Source: Lewinellaceae bacterium (GTDB taxonomy: Bacteria; Bacteroidota; Bacteroidia; Chitinophagales; Saprospiraceae). From it: a stretch of 50,690 nucleotides of DNA. The stretch spans positions 1 through 50,690 of the forward strand of contig CANHEE010000006.1 of NCBI GenBank assembly GCA_947459655.1, in the 5' to 3' direction. Each line of letters starts with the position of its first letter. Position 1 is the stretch's first letter. Below, piece after piece: positions 7,183-14,600 of this stretch. A program made the translations under genes and the position numbers. The notes under the pieces are model-generated. The model was not told where the DNA came from, did no database searches, and saw nothing but the letters and a program-made list of their open reading frames with translations.

Positions 7183-9174
7183 ATGAGCGCATCAAACATA
7201 GAATACAGCAAGGGTAAATTCAGCAGAGACACGCTGCTCGACCTCTATAAAAAGTTATTGCTACCCAGGATGATTGAAGAAAAAATGCTGATTTTACTCC
7301 GGCAGGAAAAGGTCAGCAAGTGGTTCTCGGGAATCGGGCAGGAAGCAATCAGCGTAGGTTGTGCAGCAGCACTGAAAAAGGACGAGACGATTTTTACCAT
7401 GCACCGAAATCTTGGTGTTTTCACTACTAGGGAAATGCCTCTGGAACGGTTACTTTGTCAGTGGGAAGGAAAGGAAAATGGCTATACAAAAGGACGAGAT
7501 CGCAGTTTTCATTTCGGCGCTCCCGAACATCATATTGTGGGCATGATTTCTCACCTCGGCCCCCAGCTGTCGCTTGCAGCAGGAGTTGCACTCGCACACA
7601 GACTTAAAAAAGAGGGAAAGGTATCGCTTGCCTTCACCGGAGAGGGCGCAACAAGCCAGGGAGAGTTCCACGAGGCATTAAATACTGCTGCAGTATGGGA
7701 ATTGCCGGTAATTTTTGTCATCGAAAACAATGGTTATGGTCTCTCAACGACGACCAATGAGCAATATCGCTGTGAAAAGTTAAGTGACCGCGGAATAGGA
7801 TATGGGATGGAAGCCTACACCCTTGACGGGAACAATGTTCTTGAAGTTTTCGGAACAGTGAGCAAACTTGCTGAATCCATGCGCAAAAAACCAAGACCGG
7901 TACTGTTGGAATTTGTTACCTTTCGAATGAGGGGACATGAGGAGGCTTCTGGAACCAAGTATGTACCCAAAGAGCTGATGGATATGTGGGCAAAACGGGA
8001 CCCCCTAACCAATTACGAAAACTGGCTTGTAGGACAAGGAATACTCAGCGCAGACAGCATTGCAGGTATTCGCAAAACGTTCAGTGAATACATCAATAGC
8101 TCGGTGAAAGCGGCTGAAAAATATCCCAACGTGGTTTCAACACCGGAACAGGAACTCGCAGACGTGTTTGCTCCGTTTGAGAATATCGCACACCCTCCCT
8201 CCGGCCTTGTCCAGGAAAAGCGCTTCATTGATGCCATTTCGGACGGACTGCGTGTAGCCATGAACAGACACCCGAATCTTGTTCTTATGGGGCAGGATAT
8301 TGCGGAGTACGGTGGCGCTTTTAAAATTACAGACGGTTTTGTAGCATCCTTTGGAAAGGATAGAGTGAGAAATACACCACTTTGCGAGAGTGCCATTGTA
8401 GGAATAGGTTTAGGTCTTAGCATAAACCATTACAAAGCAATGGTGGAAATGCAATTTGCGGATTTCGTGAGCTGCGGTTTCAACCAGATTGTCAATAATT
8501 TGGCAAAAATCCACTACCGATGGGCGCAGAAGGCCGATGTCGTAGTGAGAATGCCCACCGGTGGCACCACCGCAGCAGGACCCTTTCACTCTCAGAGCAA
8601 TGAGGCATGGTTTACACACACCGCCGGACTAAAGGTCATTTATCCTTCCAATCCTTACGATGCAAAAGGGCTTCTACTGGCCTCCTTTGAAGACCCCAAC
8701 CCCGTGATGTTTTTTGAGCACAAAGCTTTGTACCGAAGTATTAGTGGAGGTTTACCTAATGGTTTTTACACCATTGAAATCGGAAAGGCGAATCTTGTAC
8801 AATCAGGTGAAACCTGCTCTGTAATCACCTACGGCATGGGTGTCCACTGGGCAACAAAGATCTGTACAGAGCTTGGTATTGATGCGGATATTCTGGATTT
8901 GCGTACTCTTGTACCACTGGATTATCAGTCCATTGAAACAACGGTCAAAAAAACTGGTCGCGTTATGATTCTACACGAAGATGTGATGTTTGGGGGAATC
9001 GGGGCGGACCTTTCTGCATACATTTCAGAACACCTGTTTGAGTACCTTGATGCACCAGTTTTGAGAGCGGCAGGACTGGATATGCCCATTCCCTTTGCCA
9101 GAGCCATTGAACGGGAAGTGTTTATGCCGGAACAAAGGTTCAGACAACAACTACAAAAACTGATTTCCTACTGA
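7183..9174 (+). CDS. Branched-chain 2-oxoacid dehydrogenase E1, fused alpha and beta subunits
   Basis: A 663-residue TPP enzyme joining E1-alpha (about 10-330) and E1-beta (about 345-663) in one chain, the usual Bacteroidota form of 2-oxoisovalerate dehydrogenase. The alpha part carries the TPP/Mg motif GEGATSQGEFHEALN (153-167) ending at ENNGYG (181-186). The beta part begins at KRFIDAISDGL and contains GQDIAEYGGAFKIT, PTGGTTAAGPFHSQ and FFEHKALYR. With E2 and E3 it decarboxylates the oxoacids of Val, Leu and Ile and feeds branched acyl-CoA to fatty acid synthesis. Neither E2 nor E3 is nearby. Its stop overlaps the convergent ribD stop by a few bases. Confidence 0.92.
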   Translation: MSASNIEYSKGKFSRDTLLDLYKKLLLPRMIEEKMLILLRQEKVSKWFSGIGQEAISVGCAAALKKDETIFTMHRNLGVFTTREMPLERLLCQWEGKENGYTKGRDRSFHFGAPEHHIVGMISHLGPQLSLAAGVALAHRLKKEGKVSLAFTGEGATSQGEFHEALNTAAVWELPVIFVIENNGYGLSTTTNEQYRCEKLSDRGIGYGMEAYTLDGNNVLEVFGTVSKLAESMRKKPRPVLLEFVTFRMRGHEEASGTKYVPKELMDMWAKRDPLTNYENWLVGQGILSADSIAGIRKTFSEYINSSVKAAEKYPNVVSTPEQELADVFAPFENIAHPPSGLVQEKRFIDAISDGLRVAMNRHPNLVLMGQDIAEYGGAFKITDGFVASFGKDRVRNTPLCESAIVGIGLGLSINHYKAMVEMQFADFVSCGFNQIVNNLAKIHYRWAQKADVVVRMPTGGTTAAGPFHSQSNEAWFTHTAGLKVIYPSNPYDAKGLLLASFEDPNPVMFFEHKALYRSISGGLPNGFYTIEIGKANLVQSGETCSVITYGMGVHWATKICTELGIDADILDLRTLVPLDYQSIETTVKKTGRVMILHEDVMFGGIGADLSAYISEHLFEYLDAPVLRAAGLDMPIPFARAIEREVFMPEQRFRQQLQKLISY

Positions 9175-10193
9175 CCAGCGCTATCGTTGTAATACTGACA
9201 TAATTCGTCATCCAGCACCAACTGTTTATTAACCAGTTTGGAGTTTTTCAATATTGGTGCAGTAATGGCTTCAGAACCGAGTTGTTCTTTGACGGTAAAA
9301 ACGCGCGCTTCATCCCACAGATTGGCATCGATAAAAGATTGCAGCAGTTGAGCACCACCTTCGACGATGAGCGTACCGGTCTGCCGAGCATACAAGAATT
9401 CCATAAACTCACGAAGGTAATCTCCCTGAAAACTGCTATGAAAGTAAGTCATACCATCTGAAGATTCTCTATTTTCTCCTGTTAGGACGATTATAGGGTT
9501 TGAACCATTCATTAGATGGTGGGTCATTGGAATTCTGAGTGTTCTGTCGGCGACAACACGGAGTATTTGCTTTTTGCCAAAATAAAGTCTGTTATCGAGC
9601 CTTGGGTTGTCCAGTAGGGCTGTGTTTGTACCCACCATAATTGCGTCTGCCTCCGATCTCCATTTGTGTACAAGTAATTTACTGAAAGCATTTGTAAGCC
9701 AGACCTGTCGATCCTTGTAGCCGATTTTTCCATCTGCAGATTGTGCATATTTTAGGATAATGTAAGGCCTTCCTGATGCGATTCCCCTCAAAAATGGCCT
9801 GATCAAGTCCAACCCACTCATTTCCTCTATTCCTTCATGCACAAGGACACCTTTTTCTCTGAGCAGATGTATGCTTTTTCCCGCCACTTTTTCAAACGGA
9901 TCTTTACACGATAAGTACAACTCAGGTATTCCTTTTTCAGAAACCAGCTGCACGCAAGGTGGTGTTTTTCCGTAATGAAAGCAAGGCTCGAGGGACACAT
10001 AAATTGATGAATTTCGCAAAAGCCCCTCATCTGCGACTTGCGAAATGGCATTGACCTCGGCATGAGCGCTGCCAAAAATCTGGTGAGCGCCCTCACCAAT
10101 AATCCGGTTGTCATGAACCAGTACTGCTCCAACGAGCGGATTGGTTTTAACGCCGCCCTTGTGAAAAGATGCCAGATCAAAACAGCGTTTCAT
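9168..10193 (-). CDS. ribD: Riboflavin deaminase/reductase
   Basis: Bifunctional enzyme for steps two and three of riboflavin synthesis. From ATG 10193 it has 341 residues; a GTG at 10214 would add seven, but the family normally starts at MKRC-x-x-LA. The deaminase domain (about 1-140) has the zinc signature HAEVNAI and EPCFHYGKTPPC. The reductase domain (about 145-341) has ILKYAQSADGKIG, AIMVGTNTALLDNPRLDNR and LIVEGGAQLLQSF. It runs towards the E1 gene and overlaps its end by 7 bp. The palindrome at 10216-10229 lies just upstream of its start and could be an operator. Paired in pathway with ribA at 3428. Confidence 0.93.
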   Translation of the reverse strand: MKRCFDLASFHKGGVKTNPLVGAVLVHDNRIIGEGAHQIFGSAHAEVNAISQVADEGLLRNSSIYVSLEPCFHYGKTPPCVQLVSEKGIPELYLSCKDPFEKVAGKSIHLLREKGVLVHEGIEEMSGLDLIRPFLRGIASGRPYIILKYAQSADGKIGYKDRQVWLTNAFSKLLVHKWRSEADAIMVGTNTALLDNPRLDNRLYFGKKQILRVVADRTLRIPMTHHLMNGSNPIIVLTGENRESSDGMTYFHSSFQGDYLREFMEFLYARQTGTLIVEGGAQLLQSFIDANLWDEARVFTVKEQLGSEAITAPILKNSKLVNKQLVLDDELCQYYNDSAGQ

Positions 10194-10215
10194 GTAACTT
10201 TGATTTGTTTTCACG

Positions 10216-10229
10216 TAACAAATTTGTTA
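10216..10229. promoter_or_regulatory. Perfect 14-bp palindrome, candidate operator
   Basis: The sequence TAACAAATTTGTTA reads the same on both strands. It sits 22 bp before the ribD ATG and about 200 bp before the first AP2 gene. Its core recurs at 10379-10412. Confidence 0.4.
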
Positions 10230-10315
10230 ATTGCAGATTTTAAATTATTTTTTGCTGCGACTGAGAAAAATGAATGTTTTATTTTTAATTATTATGAAAT
10301 AAAAAAATTAAAAAA

Positions 10316-10323
10316 TAACTTTG
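10316..10323 (+). promoter_or_regulatory. Candidate -7 box TAACTTTG for the first AP2 gene
   Basis: Exact TAnnTTTG match after a long A/T-rich stretch. It would give a leader of about 100 nt containing the inverted repeat at 10379-10412. No -33 TTTG seen. Confidence 0.4.
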
Positions 10324-10378
10324 CTCAATATAAGTATTTAAAGCGGAATTATCTCACTAAAACTTCTTTTATTAACTC

Positions 10379-10412
10379 AAACAAATTTTGTTTTCGCAAA
10401 GCAAATTTGTTT
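10379..10412. repeat. Inverted repeat AAACAAATTT / AAATTTGTTT
   Basis: Arms at 10379-10388 and 10403-10412 are exact reverse complements with a 14-nt spacer. The arms share the ACAAATTTGT core with the palindrome at 10216-10229. The right arm ends 18 bp before the GTG start, so it could be a binding site or a leader hairpin. Confidence 0.5.
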
Positions 10413-10430
10413 TAATCTGACGTACCTAAA

Positions 10431-10973
10431 GTGGTAAAAAAAGTAGATTTAAAAAACTCGGAAAAAAAGATTTCATTTGACGATTTCGTTTATGATTTCT
10501 TTTGCAACGACCCTTATTTCAAGCAGCTTGATTTCATTAATCAACTCAGATTGCATTCAAGTGGTTGCGCAGTTTTCCAGAAAGCAGGTTACAATGATGA
10601 AAAAAAATACGTAACCCTTACAATTTATCCGCACAAATTTATTGCAGAAAAGTGGTTGGCCGACCAAAGGACCCCACAAAAAAATCTCGTAAGTGCCATC
10701 GATGCAGACAAGCTGAATTGCGTTGTCGCCAATTTGACGTGGCGCACAAGATCAGCAGCAAGCAGACAAAGGAAAACGACCAGTACAACTGGTTATACCG
10801 GCGTTTACAAGGAGCATACCCGTTACAGAGCTCTAATTTCCAATAAGGGCACTACCATTCATCTTGGAATGTTTGATACTCCCGAGGAAGCTGCGGAAGC
10901 TTACAACAAAAAATCAATCGAACTTTTTGGAGAAGAAGGTAAGATCAACAAGATAATCCCAAGGAAAGACTAA
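10431..10973 (+). CDS. AP2-domain protein with decayed HNH-like region (paralog 1)
   Basis: A protein of 180 residues from a GTG start; no in-frame ATG lies between the upstream stop TAA and this codon. Residues about 15-75 form a conserved N-terminal part (FDDFVYDFF...GCAVFQK). Residues 63-115 resemble an HNH homing-nuclease core: a PHKFIAEKWL helix, then DADKLNCVVANLTWRTRS as in D-G-x-x-x-N-x-x-x-N-L, but the catalytic His is replaced (SAIDAD). Residues 121-174 are an AP2 domain, with GYTGV, an R-Y-R-A strand, HLGMFDTPEEAAEAYN and ELFGEEGKIN. The HNH/AP2 pairing is known from mobile endonucleases; here the lost His suggests a DNA-binding regulator. A clear paralog lies 247 bp downstream. 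Confidence 0.7.
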   Translation: MVKKVDLKNSEKKISFDDFVYDFFCNDPYFKQLDFINQLRLHSSGCAVFQKAGYNDEKKYVTLTIYPHKFIAEKWLADQRTPQKNLVSAIDADKLNCVVANLTWRTRSAASRQRKTTSTTGYTGVYKEHTRYRALISNKGTTIHLGMFDTPEEAAEAYNKKSIELFGEEGKINKIIPRKD

Positions 10974-11047
10974 ACAAAGTGCGCCCTGAAAAATCCAACA
11001 TGGATTAACTGTGGGGGCTGCTTATTTAGTAATTTTACGGTTATCCA

Positions 11048-11139
11048 AAAGTCTTTACCAGTCGTTCAGAGGCTTATTCAAGAACTGCTTCTGTTGAACA
11101 GCAATGTTCCGACAGGTAAAGACTTTCTTTACCAAAGTC
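11048..11139 (+). promoter_or_regulatory. Inter-gene RNA switch candidate with alternative hairpins
   Basis: A long stem pairs 11048-11064 with 11110-11126: 12 bp, an A-A mismatch, then 4 bp. Its right arm (GACTTT, 11121-11126) can instead pair with AAAGTC at 11134-11139 across a 7-nt loop, so the two folds exclude each other. Inside the long stem is a small hairpin CTGTT/AACAG at 11091-11101. The element ends about 80 bp before the second AP2 gene. Confidence 0.45.
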
Positions 11140-11220
11140 CCTTTGAATCCTAGGGCAACGTCTACTCTTGTGCAGACCGATGAGTAACGAAATTCATGTC
11201 AAACAGTATCGTATTCCAAA

Positions 11221-11790
11221 GTGCTATACAAAATCAAACTAACCAACGCAGATGACCACGTCGTTCTGGACGATTTCGTGTTCGAGTTTTTATCCAACGA
11301 CGTTTACTTTAAATCAATCAATTTCGTAAATCGCCTCAGAAAACATTCAACCGGTTGCGTAGTTTTTCAGAAATCATGGCCAAAAGCGGGAGGAGGTTTC
11401 AAGATTGAAACCATTTATCTTCACAAATACATTGCCGAAAAGTGGCTTGCTGATCAGTTCACGGGTGACAACAACCTAGTGGGTGCAGTAAATGGTGATA
11501 AGCTGGATTGCCGTGTGGAAAATCTGATGCTTCGATCAAAAGCCACAATGAGCCGTCAACGCAAGACTCGTTCGAACAGTGGCTATACGGGAGTCTCCAA
11601 AGATGGCTCCAGATTCAGAGCAGTAATAGCGCTCAATAGGAAGCACATCCATCTTGGTATGTTTGATACTGCCGAGGAAGCGGCCCTGGCGTACAACCGG
11701 AAATCTGTTGAGCTTTTCGGAGATGCTGCAAAAATCAATGTCATCAAAACCAAACCTGCCAGCATTCCCAAAAGGCCAGTTCCCTGCTAG
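11221..11790 (+). CDS. AP2-domain protein with decayed HNH-like region (paralog 2)
   Basis: A protein of 189 residues, again with a forced GTG start in the context CAAAGTG, following an in-frame stop. It aligns to the gene at 10431 over nearly its whole length, with well over half the residues identical by eye. Shared blocks are DDFV, NRLR/NQLR, HKYIAEKWLADQ, NGDKLDCRVENL, SRQRKT, GYTGV, IHLGMFDTAEEAALAYN and ELFGDAAKIN. The HNH-like region has GAVNGDK where an active enzyme has H-x-D-G, so nuclease activity is unlikely. The AP2 part is at about 125-178. The tail after it (KPASIPKRP) is Pro/Lys rich. Likely a duplicated DNA-binding protein; target unknown. Confidence 0.7.
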   Translation: MLYKIKLTNADDHVVLDDFVFEFLSNDVYFKSINFVNRLRKHSTGCVVFQKSWPKAGGGFKIETIYLHKYIAEKWLADQFTGDNNLVGAVNGDKLDCRVENLMLRSKATMSRQRKTRSNSGYTGVSKDGSRFRAVIALNRKHIHLGMFDTAEEAALAYNRKSVELFGDAAKINVIKTKPASIPKRPVPC

Positions 11791-11814
11791 ACAACTCCCC
11801 TATCCTGTCTCTGA

Positions 11815-11843
11815 CCACCGCATCTGCCAACATTAGTCGGTGG
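11815..11843 (+). terminator. Weak hairpin after the second AP2 gene
   Basis: CCACCG (11815-11820) pairs with CGGTGG (11838-11843) and is followed by an A/T-rich stretch without a clean T run. It may be a terminator or only a structured spacer. Confidence 0.3.
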
Positions 11844-11902
11844 ATTATTTCCTGTTTAGCGAAAGTTTTCATTTCTTTGCACCCAATTAAATTTCTGAAA
11901 GT

Positions 11903-12763
11903 ATGAGTTGGTTCAAAAGACTTAAAGAGGGAATTTCAACCGCTACCAAAAACAAGCGTGAAACTCCCGATGGCATCTGGTACCGATGCAAACAGTGCAA
12001 ACACACCACCACGACCAAGGAAGTTCAAAAGAATTTTTACAAATGCGTTAACTGTGACTACCACATCCGCATTGGCTCAGAAGAATATTTTGACATCATT
12101 TTTGATGACCAGACATACGAAATCCTTTTTGCTGAGCTCCGCTCTAAAGACACGCTGCAATTCGTTGATCTGAAGCCCTATCCAGACCGCCTCAATGAGG
12201 CTTACAACTCAACCAAGTTGAATGATGCCATGAACGTAGGCGTTGGAAATGTGCATGGTTATCCATTGGTTGTTGCATGCATGGAGTTCAAATTCATAGG
12301 TGGATCCATGGGTTCTGTGGTGGGAGAAAAGATATCAAAAGCAATCGACTTCGCGATAGAGAATGAAGCCGGCTTGCTGATTATTTCCAAATCGGGTGGT
12401 GCAAGAATGATGGAGGCCGCATTCTCGTTGATGCAGATGGCCAAAACCTCTGCCAAACTTACCCTTTTGGCCAAAGCCCGCTTACCCTATTTTTCTCTGT
12501 GTACCGATCCTACAACAGGTGGGGTAACTGCATCTTATGCCATGCTCGGAGACATCAACATGTCTGAACCGGGCGCACTGATTGGTTTCGCAGGTCCTCG
12601 CGTCATCAAAGAGACCATTAAAAGAGATTTGCCCGTGGGTTTTCAGACAGCAGAATTTCTGTTTGAAAAAGGCTTCCTTGACTTCATTGTGAACAGAAAG
12701 GATCTGAGACATAAGCTCGGCACCCTACTCGAACTCTATTTAAAAAACAGGGTCAGGCAATGA
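11903..12763 (+). CDS. accD: Acetyl-CoA carboxylase carboxyltransferase subunit beta
   Basis: A protein of 286 residues. The N-terminal zinc ribbon has C29, C32, C48 and C51 in the pattern C-x2-C-x15-C-x2-C. The carboxyltransferase core contains EFKFIGGSMGSVVGEK, SGGARMMEAAFSLMQMAKT, DPTTGGVTASYAMLGDI and GFAGPRVIKET, all diagnostic for AccD. With AccA it moves carboxyl from biotin to acetyl-CoA to make malonyl-CoA, the committed step of fatty acid synthesis. The stop TGA overlaps the ATG of the next gene in an ATGA, showing tight coupling. accA is not in the window. Confidence 0.95.
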   Translation: MSWFKRLKEGISTATKNKRETPDGIWYRCKQCKHTTTTKEVQKNFYKCVNCDYHIRIGSEEYFDIIFDDQTYEILFAELRSKDTLQFVDLKPYPDRLNEAYNSTKLNDAMNVGVGNVHGYPLVVACMEFKFIGGSMGSVVGEKISKAIDFAIENEAGLLIISKSGGARMMEAAFSLMQMAKTSAKLTLLAKARLPYFSLCTDPTTGGVTASYAMLGDINMSEPGALIGFAGPRVIKETIKRDLPVGFQTAEFLFEKGFLDFIVNRKDLRHKLGTLLELYLKNRVRQ

Positions 12764-13164
12764 TGCTTTTTCCCTTCCTACTTCTTTTTGGCTTAAAGGT
12801 CAATCCGGCCGCACATACGCTGCAACTGAATATCAGTAATATCACAGCCGGAAAAGGCAATGTCATGATTGCCGTGCACAACAAGGAAAATTTTCTGAAG
12901 TCCCGGCTGGTAGAAAAGAGTATTCCAGCGTCGGCTACATCACTACAACTGCATTTGGAATTACCCGACGGACAATACGCAGTAGCCATATACCAGGATC
13001 TTAATCAAAACAAACAACTGGATACCAGTATGTTCGGAATCCCCGAAGAACCCTATGGTTTTTCCAACAACACAAGACCAAAATTCAGGGCACCGACTTT
13101 CGATGAGACAAAATTCGGATTGTACAACAATTTATCACTGAGCATAAAACTGGATAAGTGGTAA
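12760..13164 (+). CDS. DUF2141 family exported protein
   Basis: A protein of 134 residues with a hydrophobic signal sequence (about 1-18, ending near NPAAH). The mature part has the DUF2141 pattern: LQLNISNITAGKGNVMIAVHN, a LPDGQYAVAIYQDLNQNKQLDTSMFGIPEEPYGFSNN core with the typical D-x-N-x-N-x-x-L-D and G-x-P-x-E-x-x-G-x-S-N elements, and a final IKL strand. Members are small secreted or periplasmic proteins with a predicted Ig-like fold and unknown role. The gene overlaps accD by 4 bp and belongs to the same operon. Confidence 0.82.
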   Translation: MMLFPFLLLFGLKVNPAAHTLQLNISNITAGKGNVMIAVHNKENFLKSRLVEKSIPASATSLQLHLELPDGQYAVAIYQDLNQNKQLDTSMFGIPEEPYGFSNNTRPKFRAPTFDETKFGLYNNLSLSIKLDKW

Positions 13165-13234
13165 TTTGCCTGAGATTAGACCGCCCCCAGGCAGTCAATT
13201 AAGATTCAGACATCATATTAAAAAACTTCTGCCC

Positions 13235-13531
13235 ATGAATCAATACATGGTTCAGTTTACAATCGAAGAAAACCCTGATCCGGCGTTTTTCTACCTGATT
13301 CCCGCTCAAAGGGAGGTCATCAACAAAATGATGGAAAAGGGCAAGATTCTGTCGTACACACTTGATGCAACACGCACCCATCTCTGGTGTATTGTTAATG
13401 CAGTAGACGATGATGCGGTAGAGGAAATGATAGCAGAGTTTCCACTTACCAGATATATGGTGCCGCAGATCTTCCCTCTGATGTTTCACAACAGCATAAT
13501 GATTTCCATCCCCAAATTCTCGCTGAACTAA
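13235..13531 (+). CDS. Muconolactone-isomerase-like small protein
   Basis: A protein of 98 residues from ATG 13235 (MNQYMVQF); an in-frame TTG at 13166 adds a basic stretch not seen in the family. It has a ferredoxin-like layout: strand MVQFTIEEN, helix with PAQREVINKMMEKGKI, strand SYTLD, strand HLWCIVNA, helix DDDAVEEMIAEFPL, strand YMVPQIFPLMF. This matches the YciI/muconolactone delta-isomerase superfamily of small dimeric alpha-beta-barrel proteins. In this context a catabolic isomerase role is unlikely; function is unknown. It lies in the accD operon direction, 70 bp after DUF2141. Confidence 0.6.
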   Translation: MNQYMVQFTIEENPDPAFFYLIPAQREVINKMMEKGKILSYTLDATRTHLWCIVNAVDDDAVEEMIAEFPLTRYMVPQIFPLMFHNSIMISIPKFSLN

Positions 13532-13595
13532 AAGCCCCGGACTGCCAGATGCAATAATCGCGGCATTATGCGTGGTCGTAGTTGAGAGAAAATGT

Positions 13596-13603
13596 TAACT
13601 TTG
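13596..13603 (+). promoter_or_regulatory. Candidate -7 box TAACTTTG
   Basis: Exact TAnnTTTG match 49 bp before the SixA-like gene. It suggests an internal promoter in the accD cluster. No properly spaced -33 element. Confidence 0.45.
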
Positions 13604-13652
13604 TCTGCTGGTCCGTTATAACCAGGAATAGCAGCAGATTACAACGCATTTC

Positions 13653-14147
13653 ATGAAAACATTATACCTGATCAGACACGCCAAATCTTCCAAAGAAGAT
13701 GCGACACTGCGTGACTTCGATCGCCCGCTCAACAATCGGGGACACAATGACGCTGAATTCATGGCAGCCCACCTGAAGTTTCTCAACGTTCAACCGGACC
13801 TGATCATCTGCAGTCCGGCAAAAAGGACCCTGTCAACTGCGGAGCAATTTGCTTTGGCGCTTCAGTATCCCTTAGGTAAAATTCAGCAGGAATTGAGTAT
13901 ATATGAGGCAACACCATCTGAACTATACGAGGTCATTCATCAGATTGGTGATTCTAACAAAATAGTACTACTGATTGGGCACAACCCATCTATATCCTTG
14001 TTTACCAATGGCTATACAAAGGAAATAAGTACTCTTGTTCCCACTTGCAGCGTAGTGCATTTTAAATCAGAAGCTGAAACTTGGTCAAAATTCAACCCCG
14101 AAAATGCCACTTTCGTAAATCTCGTGAATCCATCCGACTTCATCTGA
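13653..14147 (+). CDS. SixA-like histidine phosphatase
   Basis: A protein of 164 residues of the histidine phosphatase superfamily. The RHAKS motif at residues 8-12 (LIRHAKSSKED) gives the phospho-accepting His9. Further marks are DFDRPLNNRG, a second Arg in CSPAKRTLSTAEQF, and the second catalytic His in LIGHNPSISLF. Size and motif style match SixA, which removes phosphate from phosphohistidine proteins such as HPt domains or PTS components. The response regulator at 14601 is near but separately promoted, so a link is only suggestive. The next gene starts 7 bp after its stop. Confidence 0.85.
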   Translation: MKTLYLIRHAKSSKEDATLRDFDRPLNNRGHNDAEFMAAHLKFLNVQPDLIICSPAKRTLSTAEQFALALQYPLGKIQQELSIYEATPSELYEVIHQIGDSNKIVLLIGHNPSISLFTNGYTKEISTLVPTCSVVHFKSEAETWSKFNPENATFVNLVNPSDFI

Positions 14148-14154
14148 AAACACT

Positions 14155-14475
14155 ATGATTAGAATCCTTTACGCTCTTATTATTGTGCTGGCAATGCAAT
14201 CCTGCGACAATTCTCCCGACTACTCCATGGATGAAAGCAAAATGGCTGAAGTGATTTGTGATCTCCATCTTGCGGAGTCTGCCGCCGCACAACAGGAGGG
14301 CTCCAGAAAAGACAGCATTATTCAATTGTATTATCGGCAGATATATGAAATACACAGCATGAGTGAAAATGACTTCATAAAAAACATGAGCTTGCTCAAG
14401 ACGGACCTAGAAAAAATGGAGCGCGTTTACAAACTGGTCGGAGACAGTCTCGACAAACGCAAAAGCAGACTTTAA
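14155..14475 (+). CDS. DUF4296 lipoprotein
   Basis: A protein of 106 residues. Residues 1-16 are a lipoprotein signal ending in LAMQSC, so Cys17 is the likely lipidated residue. The mature part matches DUF4296: KMAEVICDLHLAESAA, then a charged linker, YYRQIYEIHSMSENDFIKNMSLLKTD, all predicted helical. These small lipoproteins are widespread in Bacteroidota and unassigned in function. It is 7 bp downstream of the SixA-like gene and is probably translated from the same mRNA. Confidence 0.8.
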   Translation: MIRILYALIIVLAMQSCDNSPDYSMDESKMAEVICDLHLAESAAAQQEGSRKDSIIQLYYRQIYEIHSMSENDFIKNMSLLKTDLEKMERVYKLVGDSLDKRKSRL

Positions 14476-14577
14476 GCATCGTACAGGCTTGCTAATCGAT
14501 TTAAAAAACGATCCTTTTGTCGTTGAAATTTAATGATTTATTAAAACTGGGTTAACACAGTTCGTTTCGAATTAGCA

Positions 14578-14585
14578 TAATTTTG
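14578..14585 (+). promoter_or_regulatory. Candidate -7 box TAATTTTG for the response regulator
   Basis: Exact TAnnTTTG match 15 bp before ATG 14601, implying a very short leader. Confidence 0.45.
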
Positions 14586-14600
14586 TGAAAACTTAATGGA

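Noticed and set aside
10038-10415. Open frame of 125 codons on the plus strand
   Set aside because: Its first half is antisense to ribD and its second half is AT-rich spacer; Asn/Phe/Lys-rich translation without any recognisable domain.
10431-11790. AP2/HNH pair as an active homing endonuclease or mobile element
   Set aside because: The catalytic His is missing in both copies, and no target-site duplication, intron, intein or transposase was seen.
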